64,000 bases of DNA from Microbacteriaceae bacterium (GCA_004297935.1 SCRE01000006.1:1-64000); one strand, 5' to 3'. Numbered from the stretch's first letter, positions 17,164 through 27,049 are shown. Numbers and translations are program-made. The notes: a model not told the origin generated them from the letters alone.

Positions 17164-18962
17164 GAGACTGCTCCATTCTGTGCTGGATCGGGGGTGTGTG
17201 TTGTGGCTGTTGTTGTGGGTTGCGTCGTCGGTTGAGTGGTGGGTCGATCCGCGAGTTCCTGAGCCGCTGCCCGAGCCTCGGCGCCGCCGTCGGTTGCGAG
17301 AGCCGCAGCGGCCAAGGCGCGCGCGCCTTCGAGGGAGAAGCGCTTGAGAGACGCACGCACATCTGCCAAGGCCGCTGGAGACATCGAGAGCGTCTGCACG
17401 CCGAGGCCGACGAGCACGACCGCCAGGAGCGGATCGGCCGCGGCCTCGCCGCACACGCCGACCGGCTTGCCGCTCGCCGCTCCGGCGCCGCCGACCTCGT
17501 GGATGAGGCGCAGGACCGCCGGATGCCACGGGTCCTGATAGTGCGCGACCGAGCCGAGCAGGCGGTCGGCTGCGAGCGTGTACTGTGTGAGGTCGTTCGT
17601 GCCGATCGAGGCGAAGTCGGTGTTGGCGAGAATGCGATCGGCGATCAACGCAGCCGACGGCACCTCGATCATGACACCGGCGGTCTTGATGCCGTACTCG
17701 CGGGCGAGTCCGGTGAAGTAGGCGGCCTCGTCCACGGTCGCGACCATGGGAGCCATCACCCACAGGTCGGCATCCGTCTCCGCGTCCGCCGCCGCGAGTG
17801 CGGTGAGTTGCTCGCGCAGGATGTCTTCGCTGTCCCGCAGCGCACGCAACCCGCGCACGCCGAGGGCGGGGTTCTCCTCGTGTGTGTCGTTCAGGAATTC
17901 GAGTGGCTTGTCTGCGCCGGCGTCCAGCACCCGCACGACCACCTTCTTCCCGCTGAATGCGGCCAGCAGCGTGCGGTAGTGCGCCTGCTGTTCCTCGATG
18001 GTCGGCGCCAGTCGCGCATCGAGGAACAGGAACTCGGTGCGGAACAGCCCGACCCCCTCCGCTCCCGCGGCGAGCGCCGACTCCGCGCCATCGGCCGAAC
18101 CGAGATTGGCAAGCAGCGGAACACGGGTGCCGTCGGCCAGCGCACCCGGATCGGCCGGCGCCGCGAGCGCAGCCGCCCGCTGGGCGATGCGTCGTCGCGC
18201 GTCTGCGAGTTGCCCGGCATCCGGAGCGATCGTGACGACGCCGGATGCCGCATCCACGATCACCTGATCCCCGGTGCGGATGCCGTCGGCGCCGGTCGCC
18301 GCGACAACCGCGACGATCGACTTCTCCCGAGCGAGGATCGCCGTGTGGGAGGTGGGTCCGCCCTCAGTCGTGACGACGGCGAGAACCTTGCTCAGGTCGA
18401 GCAGAACGGTCTCGGCCGGTGCGAGGTCACCGGCGACAAGAACGAATGGGCTGTCGGCCACGGGCAGCCCGGGGGCGGCGACTCCGGAGAGCTCCGCGAC
18501 CACTCGCTGAGAGAGATCGTCGAGATCGCCGGCTCGCTCCGCCAGGTAGCCGCCGAAACCGGTGAGCGTCTCGCGGAATGCCGCGAAGGCCTCGAAGACC
18601 GCACGCTCGGCTGTCTTGCCCTGGTCGATGCGCGTGTCGACCTCACTCGTGAGCATCTCGTCTTCGACGATCATCGCCTGCGCTTCGAGCACGTCGGTCG
18701 CGACACCGGAGACCCGCGCCGCGCGTTCATTCAGCGTGGCGGCGACCGCTGCTGTCGCGGCGAGCACGCGCGCGCGTTCCTCGGCGGCCGTGCGGCTCGA
18801 GCATTCATCGGCGGGCTCGGGCAGTGGGTCGGCGGCGCGCAGCACCGACCCGATGGCGATGCCCTGTCCGATGCCGGAACCGCTCAGAGTCCGCGGTGCG
18901 CCAACCGCACCGGGCGCCGACGCCTCCGCTGTGGTCAGGTCGGGCAGAGTCAGCTCAGACAT
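17160..18962 (-). CDS. ptsI: Phosphoenolpyruvate-protein phosphotransferase (PTS enzyme I)
   Basis: A 600-residue enzyme I that moves phosphate from phosphoenolpyruvate to HPr. The active-site His lies in TTEGGPTSHTAILARE; the PEP-binding barrel has GVGLFRTEFLF, VMIEVPSAA and IGTNDLTQY, and the catalytic Cys is in GVCGEAAAD. The C-terminal tail of about 35 residues is rich in Thr and Gln-Pro (PTTQPTTQP) and looks unstructured, which is unusual for the family. The start at 18962 overlaps the end of ptsH by eight bases. Confidence 0.96.
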   Translation of the reverse strand: MSELTLPDLTTAEASAPGAVGAPRTLSGSGIGQGIAIGSVLRAADPLPEPADECSSRTAAEERARVLAATAAVAATLNERAARVSGVATDVLEAQAMIVEDEMLTSEVDTRIDQGKTAERAVFEAFAAFRETLTGFGGYLAERAGDLDDLSQRVVAELSGVAAPGLPVADSPFVLVAGDLAPAETVLLDLSKVLAVVTTEGGPTSHTAILAREKSIVAVVAATGADGIRTGDQVIVDAASGVVTIAPDAGQLADARRRIAQRAAALAAPADPGALADGTRVPLLANLGSADGAESALAAGAEGVGLFRTEFLFLDARLAPTIEEQQAHYRTLLAAFSGKKVVVRVLDAGADKPLEFLNDTHEENPALGVRGLRALRDSEDILREQLTALAAADAETDADLWVMAPMVATVDEAAYFTGLAREYGIKTAGVMIEVPSAALIADRILANTDFASIGTNDLTQYTLAADRLLGSVAHYQDPWHPAVLRLIHEVGGAGAASGKPVGVCGEAAADPLLAVVLVGLGVQTLSMSPAALADVRASLKRFSLEGARALAAAALATDGGAEARAAAQELADRPTTQPTTQPTTTATTHTPDPAQNGAVS

Positions 18963-19224
18963 TGTCGTGATCCGTGACGAGCACTTCCGTGAGGCCGTCG
19001 AGCACGGAATCGGCTCCGTCGGCATCCGAGCTGAGGGTGACGTAGTCACCGTGATCGATGCCGAGCGAGATGACACCGAGGATGCTCGACGCGCTGACCG
19101 GCTTGCCGGATCCCTTCGCGATGGTGACCGGGATGCCGGCAGCGGTCACCGCCTGCACGAACAGCTTGGCCGGTCGGGCGTGCAGCCCGTGGCTGGACCC
19201 GATTCGGATGGTGCGTTCTGTCAT
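18955..19224 (-). CDS. ptsH: Phosphocarrier protein HPr
   Basis: An 89-residue HPr. The phosphorylated His is in SHGLHARPA and the regulatory-serine region is KPVSASSILGVISLG, so both landmarks are present; whether the Ser is phosphorylated is not known for this group. The ATG at 19224 is preceded by GAGGAG. It precedes and overlaps ptsI, giving a ptsH-ptsI-mtlA-mtlF-mtlD order. Confidence 0.96.
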   Translation of the reverse strand: MTERTIRIGSSHGLHARPAKLFVQAVTAAGIPVTIAKGSGKPVSASSILGVISLGIDHGDYVTLSSDADGADSVLDGLTEVLVTDHDNV

Positions 19225-19282
19225 GGTGTTCTCCTCGGCGATCGGCGGTGAAGCATGGTGGACGAGTATCGGTCGACAGCTC

Positions 19283-19597
19283 TCAGCTGGCCGACGCGCG
19301 GGCTGCGGCGAGCGCCAGGTCGAGCGCAGCGTTGCCGTCGCGCATCGTGACGACTTGCTCTGGCAGCAACACGGCGACCGCACCCGCACGGCCGACCCGA
19401 GCTGCGAGCGCCTCGAATTCGCCGGCGAGGTGCGGTCCGATCAGCACGATGTCGGCATCCGGCGCCAGTGTGTCCAATTCCGTGGTGCCCGAGGCTGTCG
19501 CCGACGCAGAGACGCCGCGCGCGGCGGCCGCCCTTCGCACCCAGAGGGCGACGAATGAACTGGATGCCCCAGCGCCGCACACCACGAGCACCCGCAT
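19283..19597 (-). CDS. Small PTS EIIB-like protein (lactose/cellobiose type)
   Basis: A 104-residue protein beginning MRVLVVCGAGASSSFVA, with Cys7 in the phosphate-accepting loop C-x-x-G-x-x-x-S of lactose/cellobiose-type IIB proteins. DADIVLIGPHL is the usual next strand. It is the first gene of the mannitol operon, 58 bases before ptsH, although MtlA already carries its own IIB. Family resemblance makes it a phosphoprotein; it may serve another sugar or phosphorylate the PRD regulator. Start chosen for GGAGG upstream of 19597. Confidence 0.75.
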   Translation of the reverse strand: MRVLVVCGAGASSSFVALWVRRAAAARGVSASATASGTTELDTLAPDADIVLIGPHLAGEFEALAARVGRAGAVAVLLPEQVVTMRDGNAALDLALAAARASAS

Positions 19598-19806
19598 GGC
19601 GCCACCTCCGACTCGATCCCGTTCGAGACCTTTCTCGAGCGTCACACCATCGTGCTCTGCCGGGTGTCACGCCGCCAGCAGGCTTTCTTCCGCTCCCCCG
19701 GAAGACCCACTGGAACCCCTGGCAGCATCGCCGCACGAATGCTTGACTACAAGCACGCATCGTTGGATGCGCTTGAACGAACCATCACGGCTGCAAGGAG
19801 GCGGGA

Positions 19807-21726
19807 GTGGTCCGGGGCAGGCAGGCGAAGATGCTCGCTGTGCTGGAGCACGCCCGCGACTGGACCACCGCGGCGGAACTGGCCGATCAGGTCGGTGTCA
19901 CACCGCGCAGCATCCGCAGCTATGTCGGCGAGCTGAAGGAGGCATCCGCCCCTCTGGAGATCATAGAGTCCTCCAGCAGCGGCTATCGCCTTCATCACGA
20001 CGCGTATGCGGAGTTTCTCGAACGGGAACGTGTCACCGACGGTGGCGCGATGACGCCGGCAGAACGACTGTCGCAGCTGTTGCGCCGGCTGCTGGACGAG
20101 TCGCGGCCCCTCGATGTCTACGCGGAGGCGGATGCCGCGTTCCTCAGCGAATCGACGATCGAGTCCGACCTGACCAGGGCGCGCACTCGCCTGGGCGGTA
20201 GCGGTCTGACGATCGTGCGGCGTGGCAGTGAGATCTCGCTCGAGGGCGGTGAACTGGACCGCCGCCGCCTGCTCAGTCAGCTCTACCGTGAAGACGCGGA
20301 ACGCGGCCTGATCGTGCTCACTCGGGTGCAGCAGGAGTTCGGGCTCAGCGGGCTGACGGAATTCAAGTCCGAATTGCTGGCCGCGCTCGACGCACGCGGG
20401 TATTTCGTCAACGAATACGGCATCAACGACGTGCTCCTGCATGTGGCGATCGCCCTCGATCGTGTGCGCAGGGGTCGGCACCTGACCTCACCGACCACGC
20501 CGGTCGGCGAGGCGGTCGCACGAACCGTTGCCACTTTGGCTTCCGTGATTCCGCGCCACTTCCGTGCGTCCCTCGATGAGGCTGAGCTTCAGTACCTCGC
20601 GATCCTGCTCGCGACACGTGTCGTCACGCCGGGCAAGGAAGACGGTGGGGAAGAGATCGAGGACTATCTCTCACCCGATGTCGTCGAGACGGTCCGCGGG
20701 ATCGTCGACGACGCATCCGACGAGTATCTGGTCGACCTGCGCGATTCCGCGTTCACGATTCGATTGGCGCTGCACGTGCAGAACCTGCTCACGCGCGCCG
20801 GCGAGAACACGTATTCGCGCAATCCGCTGACCCGCTCGATCAAGACGTCGTATCCGCTGATCTACGAGTTGGCCGTCTACATCGCCTCTCGGCTGCAGCG
20901 GGCGGCGGGGATCGTCGTCACGGATGACGAGATCGCCTACATCGCCATGCACGTCGGCGCGTATCTGGAGCAGCAGTCAGGTCGGGCGGATGCCGTCACC
21001 TGCACCCTGGTCTGCCCCGGCTATTACGACATGCACCGGCTGCTGCGCGACCGCATCCTGCGCGTCTTCGGGCAGGACCTGGAGGTGACGACCGTCATCA
21101 CCGACACGGACACCGACTGGTCGCGATCGGACACCGGTCTGGTGCTGACGACGATTCCGCCTGCCGCGCCGCGCGAGAACATCCTGGTGATCCAGCCGTT
21201 CCTGACGGATGGCGATGTCGAGCGCGTGCGCGGTGCGATCGCGCGGGTGCGCCGCGCACGTCGGCGCGGCGCGATCAAGCGCGAGCTGCTGCGCTTCTTC
21301 GACGCGTCGCGCTTTCTGCGCAACTTCTACGCGAGCGACGAAATCGCGATGATTCGTGCCCTCGGCGCCCGGATGATCTCTGCGGGCTTGATCGACGAGG
21401 TCTACCTGGATGGTGCCGTCGAACGTGAGCGGATGTCCTCCACCGCGTTCACGGACAGCCTGGCCGTGCCACACGCGATGGCGATGACCGCGAACGAGAC
21501 GGCGATCGCGATCGTGCTCAACGATCGTGCAATGGACTGGGGCGGGTCCCGGGTGAATGTGATCGCGTTCGTCGCATTCAACGCAGAGGAGCGCCACAGT
21601 TTTCAGGCAGTCTTCGACCAGTTCGTCGAGGTGTTCAGCGACCGCGACGCCGTGGGCCAGCTGATTGCCCGCTCGGCGGACTTCCCGTCGTTCATCGACG
21701 AGCTGGTGCGGATGATCGACAGTTGA
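19807..21726 (+). CDS. mtlR: PRD-containing transcriptional regulator of the mannitol locus (MtlR/BglG family)
   Basis: A 639-residue activator. In order: an N-terminal winged helix (WTTAAELADQVGVTPRSIRSYV), a second HTH_11/Mga-like region, two PRD domains (about residues 175-400, with His in IAMHVGAYLEQQ), a IIB-like segment with Cys in TCTLVCPGYYD, and a C-terminal IIA domain (about 500-639) with its His in SLAVPHAMAM. These are phosphorylated by HPr and EII proteins so the factor senses mannitol flux. It starts at GTG after AAGGAGG and is divergent from the mannitol operon. Confidence 0.92.
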   Translation: MVRGRQAKMLAVLEHARDWTTAAELADQVGVTPRSIRSYVGELKEASAPLEIIESSSSGYRLHHDAYAEFLERERVTDGGAMTPAERLSQLLRRLLDESRPLDVYAEADAAFLSESTIESDLTRARTRLGGSGLTIVRRGSEISLEGGELDRRRLLSQLYREDAERGLIVLTRVQQEFGLSGLTEFKSELLAALDARGYFVNEYGINDVLLHVAIALDRVRRGRHLTSPTTPVGEAVARTVATLASVIPRHFRASLDEAELQYLAILLATRVVTPGKEDGGEEIEDYLSPDVVETVRGIVDDASDEYLVDLRDSAFTIRLALHVQNLLTRAGENTYSRNPLTRSIKTSYPLIYELAVYIASRLQRAAGIVVTDDEIAYIAMHVGAYLEQQSGRADAVTCTLVCPGYYDMHRLLRDRILRVFGQDLEVTTVITDTDTDWSRSDTGLVLTTIPPAAPRENILVIQPFLTDGDVERVRGAIARVRRARRRGAIKRELLRFFDASRFLRNFYASDEIAMIRALGARMISAGLIDEVYLDGAVERERMSSTAFTDSLAVPHAMAMTANETAIAIVLNDRAMDWGGSRVNVIAFVAFNAEERHSFQAVFDQFVEVFSDRDAVGQLIARSADFPSFIDELVRMIDS

Positions 21727-21768
21727 GCGCGCCCGTTGCCCTGCCGCGAAGCGCCGTCACGAGCACGG

Positions 21769-22818
21769 CTACGGGTGCAACAGCACCTTGATCGCGCGGC
21801 GCTCGTCCATCGCGGTGTAGGCATTCGCCACCCTCTCGAGCGGCAGTGTCAGGTCGAACACGCGACCGGGGTCGATCGCGCCGGAGAGCACGTCGGGCAG
21901 CAGTTCGCCGATATAGTTGCGCACGGGGGCGACGCCACCGTTCACGCCGACATTCGTGTTGAACAGGCGTCGCACGGGCAACTCGGGGCCGCCGTTCGGG
22001 GCGCCGACATAGCCGACCGTGCCGCCGGGGCGAGCCGAACGGATGGCCTGGTCCATCGATTCCCTCGTCCCGACGCACTCGAGCACGCAGTCCGCACCGA
22101 TGTCGCCGAACATCGCCTTGACCTGGGCGACGCCCTCGTCGCCGCGCTGGTCGATGATGTCGGTGGCGCCGAAAACACGCGCCAGTGCCTGGCGCTCGGC
22201 ATGCCGCGACATCGCGACGACGCGTGCCGCGCCGAGCCGATGCGATGCGAGCACCGCGCACAGCCCGACGGCGCCGTCGCCCACCACCACGACGGTGCTG
22301 CCGCTGGTCACTCCGGCGCAGACGGCGGCGTGGTGACCGGTGCCCATGACATCCGCGAGCGTCAGGAGGCTGGGAATGAGGGCGTCCGACGGATACGACG
22401 GGGTCGCGACCAGGGATCCGTCGGCGTGCGGCACCCGCACGCGCTCGCCCTGCGCGCCGTCCGCGAATGCGCCGTCCTCGTCATCCGAACCCCACCAGCC
22501 GCCGTGCAGGCAGGAGGTGCTGACGCCGTTGCGACAGTTCACACAGGTCATGTCGCAGTCGTAGAACGGGGCGATCACGAAGTCGCCGGGTTTGATGCGT
22601 TCGACACGGTCACCGACCTGTTCGACCACGCCGACGAACTCGTGACCGATCCGGTGCGGCTCGTGGGTCGGCGTGATGCCGCGATACGGCCACAGATCGG
22701 AGCCGCACACGCATGCGGCGACCACCCGCACGATCGCGTCCCGCCCGGTCGACAGTATCGGATCGGGCACCTCTTCGAGCCGGATGTCCCGCTGCCCATG
22801 GATCACTGTTGCACGCAT
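21769..22818 (-). CDS. Zinc-dependent alcohol dehydrogenase family protein
   Basis: A 349-residue medium-chain dehydrogenase. Catalytic zinc ligands are in CVCGSDLW and GHEFVG; the structural-zinc Cys cluster is CDMTCVNCRNGVSTSC; the cofactor motif is VVGDGAVGL. The sequence belongs with the glutathione-independent formaldehyde dehydrogenase/threonine dehydrogenase-like group. A close paralogue is encoded at 29674-30690: both begin MRAT-I/V-IH and end with FDLTLPLE and AMDERRA. The substrate is not evident. Confidence 0.9.
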   Translation of the reverse strand: MRATVIHGQRDIRLEEVPDPILSTGRDAIVRVVAACVCGSDLWPYRGITPTHEPHRIGHEFVGVVEQVGDRVERIKPGDFVIAPFYDCDMTCVNCRNGVSTSCLHGGWWGSDDEDGAFADGAQGERVRVPHADGSLVATPSYPSDALIPSLLTLADVMGTGHHAAVCAGVTSGSTVVVVGDGAVGLCAVLASHRLGAARVVAMSRHAERQALARVFGATDIIDQRGDEGVAQVKAMFGDIGADCVLECVGTRESMDQAIRSARPGGTVGYVGAPNGGPELPVRRLFNTNVGVNGGVAPVRNYIGELLPDVLSGAIDPGRVFDLTLPLERVANAYTAMDERRAIKVLLHP

Positions 22819-22926
22819 GTGTAGAGAGTACGCGCTGCGCCGTGATGCGTGCAGCTCAGGTGAACTGCCGTAAGGACGATCGACCGAGGCGGCTCACGCC
22901 GGTGCGGGGTGGCCGACCTCGCGGCG

Positions 22927-25092
22927 CTACACCGCGGCGACGGTCAGGCCGTCGCCTCCTGGTGCCAGGTCCACGCGCACCGTGTCGCCGTCGCGGATGC
23001 CGCCGTCCAGCAGCGCCGTCGCCAACCGGTCGTCGATCTCCCGCTGCATCAGCCGACGCAACGGCCGCGCACCGTAGATCGGATCGTAGCCGCGTTCGGA
23101 GAGCCAGGCACGGGCATCCGGTGTCACGCCGAGATCGAGGCGGCGCTCCTGCAGGCGCACCTGCAGTCGATCGATATACAGCGAGACGATCTCGCCGAGC
23201 TCCTCTTGGCTGAGTGCGGAGAACACGACGATGTCATCGAGCCGGTTGACGAACTCGGGCTTGAACGCCTGTCGCACCAATGCCTGCACGGCCTCCTCCT
23301 TCTCCGCCCAGCTGAGCGTCGGGTCGATCAGGAACTGCGACCCGAGGTTGGAGGTGAGGATCAGGATCGTGTTGCGGAAGTCGACCGTGCGCCCCTGACC
23401 GTCGGTCAAGCGGCCGTCGTCGAGCACCTGCAGCAGCACGTCGAACACCTCGGGGTGGGCCTTCTCGACCTCGTCGAACAGCACCACGGAGTACGGTCGC
23501 CGCCGCACCGCCTCCGTCAATTGCCCGCCCTGGTCGTAACCGACATAACCGGGAGGGGCGCCGACCAGGCGCGAGACGGAGAATTTCTCGCCGTACTCGC
23601 TCATGTCGATGCGCACCATGGCCTTCTCGTCGTCGAACAGGAACTCGGCGAGAGCCCGCGCGAGCTCCGTCTTTCCGACGCCGGTCGGACCCAGGAACAT
23701 GAACGAACCGGTCGGTCTGTTCGGGTCGGAGATTCCCGCGCGAGACCGGCGCACGGCATCCGCCACGGCGCGCACAGCGCGCTTCTGACCGATCAGCCGC
23801 TTGCCGAGCTCGGCTTCGAGGTGCAGCAGTTTCTCGGTCTCACCCTGCAGCAGACGACCGACCGGGATGCCCGTCCAGGCCGCGATCACCGCGGCGATGT
23901 CGTCCTCGGTGACCTGCTCGTTGACCATGCGGGCTGGACCGGTTGCTGAGCCTGTCGAAGCATCGGCGCGCTCGGCAGCAGCGAGCTGCTCCTGCAGGTC
24001 CTTGATGGTCGTGTATTCCAGGCGGGATGCCTCAGCATAGTTCGCCTCGCGCATCGCACGATCGCGCGCGGTGCGCGCCTCATCGAGCTGCTTCTTCAGC
24101 TCGCCGACCCGGTTGAGCCCCGCACGCTCGCGCGCCCATCGCTCCTCCAGCAGATCGAGTTCCGCCTGCCTCTCGGCCAGGTCATCGCGCAGTTTGTCGA
24201 GCCGGGTCTTGGATGCCTCGTCCTTCTCCTTCTTCAAAGCCAGCTCTTCGATGCGCATCCGGTCGACGGTGCGCTTGAGCTCGTCGATCTCCACCGGTGA
24301 CGAGTCGATCTCCATCTTGAGCCGGCTCATCGCCTCGTCGATCAGGTCGATGGCTTTGTCGGGCAGCTGGCGTGAGGTGATGTAGCGATTCGAGAGCGAT
24401 GCGGCGGCGACGAGCGCGGCATCCGTGATCGTCACGCCGTGGTGCGCCTCATAGCGTCCCTTGAGTCCGCGCAGGATCGCGACGGTGTCTTCGACGGAAG
24501 GCTCGCCCACGTAGACCGGCTGGAAGCGGCGCTCGAGCGCGGCATCCTTCTCGATGTATTCGCGGTACTCGTCGAGCGTGGTGGCGCCGATCAGCCGCAG
24601 TTCGCCACGTGCGAGCATGGGCTTGAGCATATTGGATGCCGCCACCGACCCTTCGCCGCCTCCTGCGCCCATCAGCAGATGCAGCTCATCGACGAAGGTG
24701 ATGATCCGGCCTTCGGCCTCGTTGATCTCTTTCAAGACGGACTTCAGGCGCTCTTCGAACTGTCCGCGGTACATCGCGCCGGCGACGAGCGCGGAGATGT
24801 CGAGCGCCACGAGCTGCTTGCCCTTGAGCGATTCGGCGACGTCGCCCGCGACGATGCGCTGCGCGAGCCCTTCGACGACGGCGGTCTTGCCGACACCGGG
24901 CTCGCCGATCAGCACGGGGTTGTTCTTGGTGCGCCGGGTCAGCACCTGGCTGACCCGGCGGATCTCGGCATCCCGCCCGATCACCGGGTCGAGCTTGCCC
25001 TGCTTGGCGATCTCGGTGAGGTTGACCCCATACTGCTCGAGGGCGCTCTTCTGCTTCTCCTGCGTGGAGGGCGCACCCTGCATGTTCGCCAT
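22927..25092 (-). CDS. clpB: ClpB-type AAA+ disaggregase lacking the N-terminal domain
   Basis: A 721-residue Hsp100. It starts directly before the first ATPase module: [13 protein letters not shown], then Walker [10 protein letters not shown] coiled-coil middle domain (about residues 290-375) and a second module with Walker [19 protein letters not shown] and FDEVEKAH follow. The usual 150-residue Clp_N repeat domain is absent, yet GAAGGA precedes the ATG, so the short form is genuine. With DnaK it resolves protein aggregates. Residues about 378-386 (ASTGSATGP) coincide with a dispersed repeat. An HspR-type inverted repeat lies upstream. Confidence 0.93.
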   Translation of the reverse strand: MANMQGAPSTQEKQKSALEQYGVNLTEIAKQGKLDPVIGRDAEIRRVSQVLTRRTKNNPVLIGEPGVGKTAVVEGLAQRIVAGDVAESLKGKQLVALDISALVAGAMYRGQFEERLKSVLKEINEAEGRIITFVDELHLLMGAGGGEGSVAASNMLKPMLARGELRLIGATTLDEYREYIEKDAALERRFQPVYVGEPSVEDTVAILRGLKGRYEAHHGVTITDAALVAAASLSNRYITSRQLPDKAIDLIDEAMSRLKMEIDSSPVEIDELKRTVDRMRIEELALKKEKDEASKTRLDKLRDDLAERQAELDLLEERWARERAGLNRVGELKKQLDEARTARDRAMREANYAEASRLEYTTIKDLQEQLAAAERADASTGSATGPARMVNEQVTEDDIAAVIAAWTGIPVGRLLQGETEKLLHLEAELGKRLIGQKRAVRAVADAVRRSRAGISDPNRPTGSFMFLGPTGVGKTELARALAEFLFDDEKAMVRIDMSEYGEKFSVSRLVGAPPGYVGYDQGGQLTEAVRRRPYSVVLFDEVEKAHPEVFDVLLQVLDDGRLTDGQGRTVDFRNTILILTSNLGSQFLIDPTLSWAEKEEAVQALVRQAFKPEFVNRLDDIVVFSALSQEELGEIVSLYIDRLQVRLQERRLDLGVTPDARAWLSERGYDPIYGARPLRRLMQREIDDRLATALLDGGIRDGDTVRVDLAPGGDGLTVAAV
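23941..23961. repeat. Short dispersed repeat inside clpB
   Basis: GGTTGCTGAGCCTGTCGAAG matches, from memory, a short repeat common between genes of Microbacteriaceae. Here it is in frame within the linker between the ClpB middle domain and the second ATPase module. I have not verified its copy number in this genome. Confidence 0.5.
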
Positions 25093-25161
25093 CTGACGTC
25101 CTTCCCGTGGTGCTGGCTGCCGTGGGAGTTCCCGAATGCCGCCAGCACGACGTGCTAGAAA

Positions 25162-25182
25162 CTTGAGTCTAATTGGCTCAAC
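25162..25182. promoter_or_regulatory. HAIR (HspR-binding) inverted repeat upstream of clpB
   Basis: CTTGAGT, seven bases, GCTCAAC, matching the HspR-associated inverted repeat CTTGAGT-N7-ACTCAAG with two mismatches in the right half. It lies 70 bases upstream of the clpB start. The regulator is encoded at 45852-46268. Confidence 0.8.
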
Positions 25183-25231
25183 TTTATCGGACGCGCGGAT
25201 ATTCCGCTAGGGCGAAGACCGAGGACGCACC

Positions 25232-26992
25232 TTAGATCGGCTGGCTGCGACCGAAGTACTCATGGTCTTCGTTGTAGCCTCCGAAGCCGCTGCCGACCTC
25301 GCTGAAGTGTTCCACGAACTCGACTCCCTTGATCCACTTGACCTGTTTGAAGCCGAGTTGCACCTCGTTGCGCAGCCGAAGCGGGGCACCGTGACCGAAG
25401 GAGAGCGGTTCTCCGTTCATGTCGTAGGCCAACATGGTCAGTTCGTAGTCCATCTCCTCGATCGGATGCGTGTCGTAGTAGATGCCACCATCCGACCCAT
25501 CCGCGACGGAGTAGAAGACAACCCATTTCGCCGTCGGCAGCGGGCGCACGAGTTCTGTGATGGTACGCATCGACACACCACCCCATTTGGCAACGCCCGA
25601 CCAGCCTTGGATGCAGTAGTGCTGGGTGATCTGCTCGTGGTACGGCAGCGCGCGCAACTGATCGAGGCTGAGCTCTTGCGGATGCTCGACCAGTCCGTTG
25701 ACCCTCAACCGGTAGCCGGTGAAATCGTCGGCCAGCCACCGCTGATACTCTGCGGACTCCGGGTAGCGCCCGTTGTGCCAGAAGTACGGTGAGATGTCCG
25801 ACTCGGTGTAGGAGCCGCCGGTGGCATGCACCTTCTCGAGTCGGCGTTGCAACCGGCCGACGACAGCTTCGCCTATCCGCTGCACCACACGCGGATGGCG
25901 CAGCGTGAGCGGGCTGGCCGCGAACCACGCGGCCGCCACCACCGTCATGGCGACGGCGAAGATGATGAACCCGAGCCAACCGTTGCTGTCGCGTGCGGCG
26001 AACATGGCGTTGAGGTTGGCCAGCGCGCCCGTGCTGAACACCATGGTCACGTGCAGCACGATGAAGAACACGAACCAGGCCATCACCAGTGCGTGCACGG
26101 ATCGGGCCAGCTGAATGCTGAACACCTTGCTCACCCGGCGGAACCGGGTCGACAGGGCCGGAGACATCCCCAGCCCGGTGATCAGAGCCAGCGGGGCGGC
26201 GATGAACACGGTTATGAAGTACGCGAGCAGTTGGAGGCCGTTGAAGGCGACCCACCCGTGGTTGGCCGGGAAGTCCAACGACAGGTACTGGATCAGCGTG
26301 GAGAGTGCGTTCGGGAACACGTCCCAGCTGGTGGGTACCAGGCGCTGCCACTGCGAGGTTGCGAAGATCAGGATGAAGAAGACGATCCCGTTGACCAGCC
26401 ACAACAGGTCCACGCTGAAGTGCCACCACCGCGCGAGGCCGATGGTGTGCCGCACACCGGGCAGGCCGACATGCTTGGGCAGGTCCACGGAATCCTGCTT
26501 CGCCGTCCACAGCGGGTCGTCCGGCGGCAGGGGCGCCACGCGCATCCAGGCCCCACCCGGACGGCTGTGCCGCGTCCAGTATAGCCGCGGGTGGTCGACC
26601 AGGATCTGCCATCCGGAGCGGATGATGAACATCATGAACAAGAGATTGACGAAGTGCTGCACGTTCACCCACCACGGGAAACCGGCGTGCGCCTGCGCGT
26701 CCGGCGTGATGTGTGTCCCGGGGTAGAGGGCAATGAATCCCTGCACCGCGGGGATGGTGCGCAGCCCCTGTGCCAGCGCGATCAGACCGACGAGAATCAC
26801 GAACCCGATCGGCAGCAGCCAGAAGATGTTGAACCACCTTGTGCCGATCCGGATCCGCGGCGCTATGGCGTGCGCAGGGGGTAGCCCGCCCGCCCATCTG
26901 GATCGCTCGATACGGTCTTCGCCGCCGCTGAGCTCCGAGCGGAAACTGGCGGTGCCGGGCAACTCTTGCGGCATCGGATGCTGCACTGTCAT
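25232..26992 (-). CDS. Membrane cytochrome b561-like / molybdopterin oxidoreductase fusion protein
   Basis: A 586-residue fusion. Residues about 45-390 form a dihaem cytochrome-b-like membrane domain with at least five hydrophobic segments and paired His (QHFVNLLFMMF, WWHFSVDLLW, SVHALVMAWF, HVTMVF). Residues about 420-586 form a sulfite-oxidase-type molybdopterin domain with the molybdenum-binding Cys460 in HYCIQGWSG and GHGAPLRLR. It has no Tat signal, so the catalytic domain's side depends on topology. The start at 26992 has AAGGA upstream. The donor or acceptor is unknown. Four operators separate it from the BlaI-type repressor gene. Confidence 0.85.
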   Translation of the reverse strand: MTVQHPMPQELPGTASFRSELSGGEDRIERSRWAGGLPPAHAIAPRIRIGTRWFNIFWLLPIGFVILVGLIALAQGLRTIPAVQGFIALYPGTHITPDAQAHAGFPWWVNVQHFVNLLFMMFIIRSGWQILVDHPRLYWTRHSRPGGAWMRVAPLPPDDPLWTAKQDSVDLPKHVGLPGVRHTIGLARWWHFSVDLLWLVNGIVFFILIFATSQWQRLVPTSWDVFPNALSTLIQYLSLDFPANHGWVAFNGLQLLAYFITVFIAAPLALITGLGMSPALSTRFRRVSKVFSIQLARSVHALVMAWFVFFIVLHVTMVFSTGALANLNAMFAARDSNGWLGFIIFAVAMTVVAAAWFAASPLTLRHPRVVQRIGEAVVGRLQRRLEKVHATGGSYTESDISPYFWHNGRYPESAEYQRWLADDFTGYRLRVNGLVEHPQELSLDQLRALPYHEQITQHYCIQGWSGVAKWGGVSMRTITELVRPLPTAKWVVFYSVADGSDGGIYYDTHPIEEMDYELTMLAYDMNGEPLSFGHGAPLRLRNEVQLGFKQVKWIKGVEFVEHFSEVGSGFGGYNEDHEYFGRSQPI

Positions 26993-27049
26993 GGCGATCC
27001 TTCCTGCGCAGCCGCCAACGTGTCGTCCACGTGTCATCCAGCTGGCGAC

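Noticed and set aside
17196-18977. Long plus-strand open frame over ptsI
   Set aside because: Antisense shadow of enzyme I; no recognisable protein features.
19743-19771. Possible promoter (TTGACT plus a weak -10) for mtlR
   Set aside because: The -10 candidate is poor and several equally weak combinations exist in the same interval.
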